Below are positions 59,052-64,000 of a stretch of DNA of 64,000 nt, piece after piece. Position 1 is the stretch's first letter. Each line of letters begins with the position of its first letter. The notes under the pieces were generated by a model. The model searched no databases, was not told the DNA's origin, and was given only the letters and a program-made list of their open reading frames with translations. The stretch is from Fragilariopsis cylindrus CCMP1102 (Eukaryota; Bacillariophyta; Bacillariophyceae; Bacillariales; Bacillariaceae), in contig FMBT01000310.1 in the NCBI GenBank assembly GCA_900095095.1, forward strand, positions 1 through 64,000, in the 5' to 3' direction. A program made the translations under genes and the position numbers.

Positions 59052-61354
59052 ATGACAAATAACAACCAGCATAACGATGACGACGTATTGGTCGTGACAG
59101 AAAGGCAGAAGTTGTCTCAAACCTTTAATGGTGCTGAATGGTTAGTCCATGCTTTGGTTTCAGCTGGTGTTACTCATGTTTTCGGTGGTCATGGTGGAGC
59201 TGTTGTGACATTAATCGATGCTATTGTAGCTCACCCGAACATCGAATGGGTGTACATGAGATGCGAAGTGAACGCGTCGCAGGCGGCATCCGCATACGCA
59301 AAGTTAAGTCCAGGCAAGTTAGGATGCTGTATCGCCACAAGCGGTCCAGGGGCTTCTCACTTGCTAAGTGGCTTAATCGACGCTGATCAGGTACATTTTT
59401 GCATCTGTGTTTGAGTTTATTTTATTTTATTTTGTGTTTATTTTTGTATTTGCGTAATTTAATTGAATGGTTTCGTCCCTAATCATTGTTATTGCTCCAC
59501 GTAACACTTCTATTGTAGGACCGTGTCCCCGTACTTTGCATTACTGGTATGAAAAATTCCGAACAAATTCGTTTCGCCGACTTCCAAGATATCGACCAAG
59601 CTAGTATATTCAAAATGGCAGGGTTAGCTTACAGCGAAAGTGTTACCAATATCAATCAATTGCTACCTTTAGCTAGGAATGCCTTCACTGCCGCTTTAGC
59701 TCAACACAGATGCGCACATTTGGCAGTTCCAACAAACGTTCAGAGTGCTGAAATTCAAGCCCGTGATTATTTCTGTTTGGGAACGGCTCATCAAAATGCC
59801 ACCATTCCTGCAACTGCATTGCAGATAGAAACATTAACGATGGCTCTTCGAAAGGAGCTAGAGTCAAAACGTCACGTAGTAATCGCATGTGGATATAGAG
59901 CTCAAAAGTATGGGAGGGTAATTGAAAAATTAGCTGAGTTACTGCACGCTCCCATTGTCACATCGTTTGACGGGAAGGGTACAGTCAATGAGCAGCATCC
60001 GCTATCATTTGGTGTTGTGGGAGTCTACGGGAACGTCGGCACGCCTGGGGCGTTCGATTTGTTTCAGCATTGTGATACTGTTATCGGGATATGTGTAAAT
60101 GATTGGACGGAATTTATCACGAACGATTCCGGTTTGCAAATCCGACGATCGATCCAGATCGATGAGACTCTCGTAGCTGGAGATTCATTTCGATTCAAGC
60201 CATCGACTGTCTTTGTAAGTGGTTACTTGGAAAAATCATTGGATCGTGTTGCTTCTGTTTTGAAGCACAGCCTTTTTGAAGTCCCAAAACGTCTTGAAGG
60301 GCTTGGAAAGTTAGAATTTTCCAAGCTTGAAACACACCAACCCCTATCTTCGTCGGATGTATGGGATGAAGTCAGGAAGAAAACTTTTGTCAAACCGATC
60401 GGGACGCCGTCTACATTCTTAGAATGCTTATCTGGCTCCCCAGATATTACGAGCGTCGACTTCTGTCATCCCGCCATTTTCTTCAGTATCATGGGAGAAC
60501 AATTTTTAGATGATCATAGCGTCATCTGTGCCGATATCGGGGACAATGCCCTATGGATGGCATCGAGTCTACCAGCAATGCGTGGACAACGATTTTTGAC
60601 ATCGGAGCATCTTGGAATCATGGGATTCGCCCTCAACTCGGGAATTGCCTCGGCCTTGTCGTCCAAAGGAAAACACCAGACGCTGGTAGTTGCCGGTGAT
60701 GGCGCTTTCCAGATGTCTCTCAACGAGCTAGCAACTTTGCATGACCATGATGGGTCTAATGTACTGGTCGTTGTTGTGGTCAATGGAAGACTTGGTAGAG
60801 TTCAAAACGAAAGTTGGGGTCCGGGTTTGAAAGCTGATGGATGTCACATCGGTAGTCCAGACTTTGTCAAGCTATTCGAGGCGTATGGATACCCGAATGG
60901 TATTCGTCTTTCGACGTCCAACAAGGATACGATAGTTGAAAAAATCGGGGAGGGTTGGAAGTCAGCCAAAGAACATGGATGCTGCGTCATTGAGCTTATA
61001 CAGGACGAGAACGTCCATCCCATCATGCACAAAATGAAATATGATGAAAGGACTAGCTACGAGAATTTCTGTGAGCGAACAAGAAATCCGCTTGATGTTG
61101 ACCTACACCCTTCCATCGACGTCAGCTTTTTGAGCCATTCAGCTGAATCTGCGATCCTTGAATATCTCAACGATCTCACAGCAGTCGAAACATCGGACTC
61201 TTTCTGGTTGAGTCGGGGAGATTTCTTCGCAGATCCTGTGGCAAAGACAACTCAAAAGCTCCTCGCTTCATTATCATTCAATGGAGAGATCGAACTCTTC
61301 CCAACGGCTGAATCACGTGAAGACTTCGATTCACAGCTAAAGGCAACGTTTTGA
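59052..61354 (+). CDS. Thiamine-diphosphate-dependent enzyme, acetolactate synthase-like
   Basis: Exons 59052-59390 and 59519-61354 (GT-AG, phase 0) encode 724 residues. The N-terminal PYR domain has VFGGHGGAVVTLIDAI and the catalytic Glu in YMRCEVNASQAASAYA. The middle is the TPP fold's central domain (60000-60230). The PP domain (from about 60470) includes ADIGDNALWMAS and the TPP-binding GDGAFQMSLNELATL...VVNGRL, with Asp and Asn at the usual GDG-x26-N spacing. An extra C-terminal segment of about 90 residues (61070-61350) is Asp/Phe/Ser-rich. The family covers acetolactate synthase, pyruvate oxidase and related decarboxylases; the substrate is not deducible. At the end, one missing T would fuse it to the following cupin. 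Confidence 0.9.
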
Positions 61355-61812
61355 ACGTTGTACCAGTGACAATGCTTCGGGAGGAAATCGATAAAATGGG
61401 AACAAGCAACACGCATCATCTTAAGATGCAATTCATAGCCTGTCCAAAGGGCTTCGACTTTGACCTTCATGGGCACCCAAATATTGAGATTTGTATCCCC
61501 ATCGTGGGAAAACTTCACGAACGTCGATTGATTGGAGCACATATTGCACCATCAGCTTTGCGTCAACCAGAAGGGGACGCTACTTTTTGTGATCCTAGAT
61601 CGAGTCCACTCACGCCCGAACACCTTTCCTCTATCATGGACGAAAATGACGACCTCGCCTTTGTCGATCGCAGTGTAAAGAATGGGAAGGTCCTATTTAA
61701 TCCCATCGGAAGCATTCACAAATCCTACACCCGACCAGAAGTAGGATGTCTTTTGTTGACCCTATGGTCAGGTATACATTCTAATTTTGACAAGAGCGAT
61801 TGTATACCCTAA
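61351..61812 (+). CDS. Cupin-fold protein, possibly C-terminal part of the ThDP enzyme
   Basis: This short frame (from ATG 61351 or 61369) overlaps the end of the ThDP gene by four bases. It contains FDLHGHPNIEICIPIVGKL, a His-rich cupin motif, and later GSIHKSYTRPEVGCLLLTLW, the second cupin motif. With the single-base offset corrected (TTTTGA to TTTTTGA), it reads on from the ThDP frame directly, so a fused enzyme is likely. Cupin domains often bind a metal or act in dioxygenase-like chemistry. Confidence 0.72.
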   Translation: MNVVPVTMLREEIDKMGTSNTHHLKMQFIACPKGFDFDLHGHPNIEICIPIVGKLHERRLIGAHIAPSALRQPEGDATFCDPRSSPLTPEHLSSIMDENDDLAFVDRSVKNGKVLFNPIGSIHKSYTRPEVGCLLLTLWSGIHSNFDKSDCIP

Positions 61813-62429
61813 TTCCGATTAAAATATAGAATGAGATAAATTGGAATCAACATACTTAACCTTACTCTTATTTCAATTAAGATATTCCTGTTCTCATACA
61901 GAATTTTACACTAATGATATAGTCATAGTATAAAATCACATGGAAACAAAAAGTAGTTTTTAGTTAATATCATCTGAAAAACCGTCATCAGAATCAGAGA
62001 AACCATATAATATAGCTGTAACAAGTGGAGTTTTATTCCTTCACATTGTAAATAACAAATAGAAAGAAAGTATGTCATATCAAATTCCAAATTGAATATA
62101 TTAATAGTTTACTCTATGTAGGTTTTATGTTGTGAATTTTTTCAGATCTAGACTGAAAATCGCTGGTCTGTCCGTCTTAAGACGAGATTCTGACATCGAC
62201 TTCCAAAAAGTCCTCTTTTCGTGTACTGTATTGTACTAGTCGATATATCAGCGGAACAAAGACATGCCATCAAAGCATCTAAGCATCTAAGCAACAAAGC
62301 AACACTCCAACGACGTCTCACTGTTGTAATAGATATTATAGATAATCGATCGATCACGCAGCTAAATCAAAAAGCAAGAATAGAACAAGAAACGACAATT
62401 TACAATACAATACAATACAGCAGCTCAAC
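61813..62429. other. Intergenic region
   Basis: 3' end of the cupin frame and promoter of the FTR gene. AT-rich, with a short direct repeat CATCTAAGCATCTAAGCA near 62276-62292. No gene supported. Confidence 0.5.
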
Positions 62430-63315
62430 ATGCTTTATTTTGGAAGGATAACGTTAGTAGTAAGAATGGCACTGATGTTATTATTATTTGCGACTACGTC
62501 GTGTCTCGGATTTAGTACGGGTTTCCGTCGTCGTTGACGTCTTATTCAAGATATTTAAATTCAGATTCAATTCTTCATTTAAAAAGTGATGGATTAACCG
62601 CAGAGGAACGTGATGCAAAAATTGTGAAGGCAACAAAGGCTATGACAGCATTCACGAACAAATATCTAGTAAATACAGAGACAACATTATGCACTGAGTT
62701 ATCAATTCCAGCTGTTGTTATCAAGGGATTAGCGGAACATAAAGTCGATTTAGGTGCACCATTATGCCCATGTCGTTTTTATGAAGATAAAGAAAAGGAA
62801 GTTAAGGACGGATACTGGAATTGTCCATGTGTCCCCATGAGAGAAGAAAAGAAGTGTCATTGCATGTTATTCCTTACAGAAGATAGTGCCTTCGCTGGAG
62901 ATTCTCAGGTTCGTTTATATATATATAAAGTAAACTGATGATGCTGCTATTCTCGTTGTTGTTTCTATATGCGCCATTTGTGTGTGTGTGTGGTGTGTGT
63001 ATTTGTAATATCGAATAGTACCTCTTTGCCTGGAAAGCATGTATCATCTTAAAATGGCGATTCGGTGTACACATAAAAGTACAGATACAAATGCAAGCAC
63101 AAGTGAAAGTACAATTTATGATGGCAAATACCACACAAAAAATCGTCGATGGCTTACTTTTTCATTCACTAAGAATGCTCTGTTTTCAATCTCGTTCCAC
63201 TCACAAATTGCTATACTTTTGTACTATGTGTTTGTGTGTGTGTGATATTTTACTGTTATTTTTGAAGATTATAACCGTTGATGAAGTGTCCAAACTTAGT
63301 GATAGTATAAAATAG
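62430..63315 (+). CDS. ftrC: Ferredoxin-thioredoxin reductase catalytic subunit, plastid
   Basis: The start ATG is at 62430 (or 62466), then a signal peptide (LLLFATTSCLGFSTG), one base missing near 62523, then the frame continuing SLTSYSRYLN. The catalytic core has CPCRFYEDKEKEV, GYWNCPCVPMREEKKCHCML, the Cys-x-Cys pairs and His that bind the 4Fe-4S cluster and the active disulfide. The second exon (63268-63315) supplies the C-terminal helix; splice GT-AG, phase 0. The enzyme passes electrons from ferredoxin to plastid thioredoxins. The variable subunit is not in the window. Confidence 0.92.
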
Positions 63316-64000
63316 TCCTAATATATAATGATAATGATAACAAATAATTTTCATTCTTCTCTCGTTTGTTTCATTAGAAACTATCTCAGTGTTGAAAAAC
63401 TTCAAGAAAACTACCATAGAAAATTAGCACATGACATACGAAAAAAAGATGGTACAAACAAGAAATGCAGTAAAACTGTCTTTTTCTACTGTATTACTAT
63501 CTTATCAATCATCTATTTGATCTAATAGAGAATATAATCTAATTATTGTATCTTTACTCTTGCGTGCAATGATCAGCATTGTGCGTATCACTGCTTTGTA
63601 CGAAAAAACATAGCTTTGCATGTATTCCCATCAATAGTAAGCACCCTTCTACTCTGTTCATTATCGAGTATGATACTAAAGTTCTGTCGTAAACATAAAA
63701 TTGAATAAGAATAAATAGTTAGATAGATTTATTTTTAGGTCAGTATTCCCAATCGTGCGTGTTCTTTCATGCGTCATTTAAGATTTTTGATTCGTGGTTG
63801 CTCTTCCATTTCCTTCTTCTTCATTCTCATGGGCCACACAATGATGTGGTCGAGTGCGTTCGACATTGAGATGTGTGTGTGTCGTTACAACTGTCACGTC
63901 TCGTTGATCTTATTTGAAGCCAATGAATTCAATTCTCTTCACATCGTGTCAACACTTTCCATCCTCAACGAGAACCAAAGAATGCCAATCATCACAATTT
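63316..64000. other. Intergenic region to the window end
   Basis: Nothing recognised. AT-rich, with no repeat or gene. Confidence 0.5.

Noticed and set aside
1-64000. tRNA or rRNA genes
   Set aside because: No cloverleaf-type or ribosomal RNA segment was recognised by eye; a tRNA scan would be needed to exclude them.

Overview
The window looks like nuclear DNA of a diatom. Five genes encode enzymes or carriers with an N-terminal hydrophobic signal segment followed by a Phe-centred cleavage region of the diatom plastid bipartite type (SVAAFSTSP in GUN4, MAFAFIQN in the SirB-like protein, SLGFQQ in the nucleotide transporter, STAFALF in peptide deformylase, CLGFSTG in ferredoxin-thioredoxin reductase). 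Introns are few, about 60-300 bp, with GT-AG borders. The DNA is AT-rich, proteins carry Asn/Asp/Gln/Ser runs from trinucleotide repeats, and the two retroelements are copia and gypsy types that are common in diatoms. I cannot name the species.

Layout. 1-5024: left-truncated Ty1/copia element on the minus strand (Gag, protease, integrase). 5952-11930: Ty3/gypsy element on the plus strand, head-to-head with the first, broken by stops, a frame break and a nested 992-bp transposon-like insert with inverted arms. 13.6-23 kb: plastid-rich block with a nucleotide transporter, GUN4, an orphan protein, a SirB-like chelatase and peptide deformylase. 24.1-29.5 kb: MATH-ankyrin protein with a PCIF1-like C-terminal region. 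29.8-31.6 kb: syntaxin (Qa-SNARE) with three tandem copies of its terminal membrane-anchor exon. 32.5 kb: FKBP isomerase. 33.6-38.5 kb: multi-exon gene(s) of unknown function. 40-44.2 kb: helicase-associated (HA) repeat protein. 44.8-48.8 kb: class V aminotransferase joined to a TtcA-type tRNA thiolase. 48.9-54.8 kb: tail-anchored Ser-rich protein, NIPA-like transporter, leucine-rich-repeat-like protein. 55.3-63.3 kb: CDIN1-type nuclease, deoxyhypusine hydroxylase, a ThDP enzyme with an adjoining cupin, and ferredoxin-thioredoxin reductase.

Functional threads. GUN4 (Mg branch) and the SirB-like chelatase (siroheme branch) both serve plastid tetrapyrrole synthesis and lie 2-3 kb apart. FTR, peptide deformylase and the nucleotide carrier are other plastid housekeeping functions. 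Nothing shows coordinated regulation, so I read these as neighbours rather than an operon-like unit.

Sequence quality. About twenty conserved proteins or elements change reading frame in the middle of a conserved segment, nearly always in the direction that needs one missing base and mostly at a short homopolymer. Affected genes are annotated as single loci with the breaks stated. The pattern fits single-base deletion errors in the assembly better than real mutations. Any gene called a pseudogene here should be checked for this first.

The most promising biology is the syntaxin anchor-exon triplication. Next come the aminotransferase-TtcA fusion, the MATH-ankyrin-PCIF1-like protein and the possible ThDP-cupin fusion.
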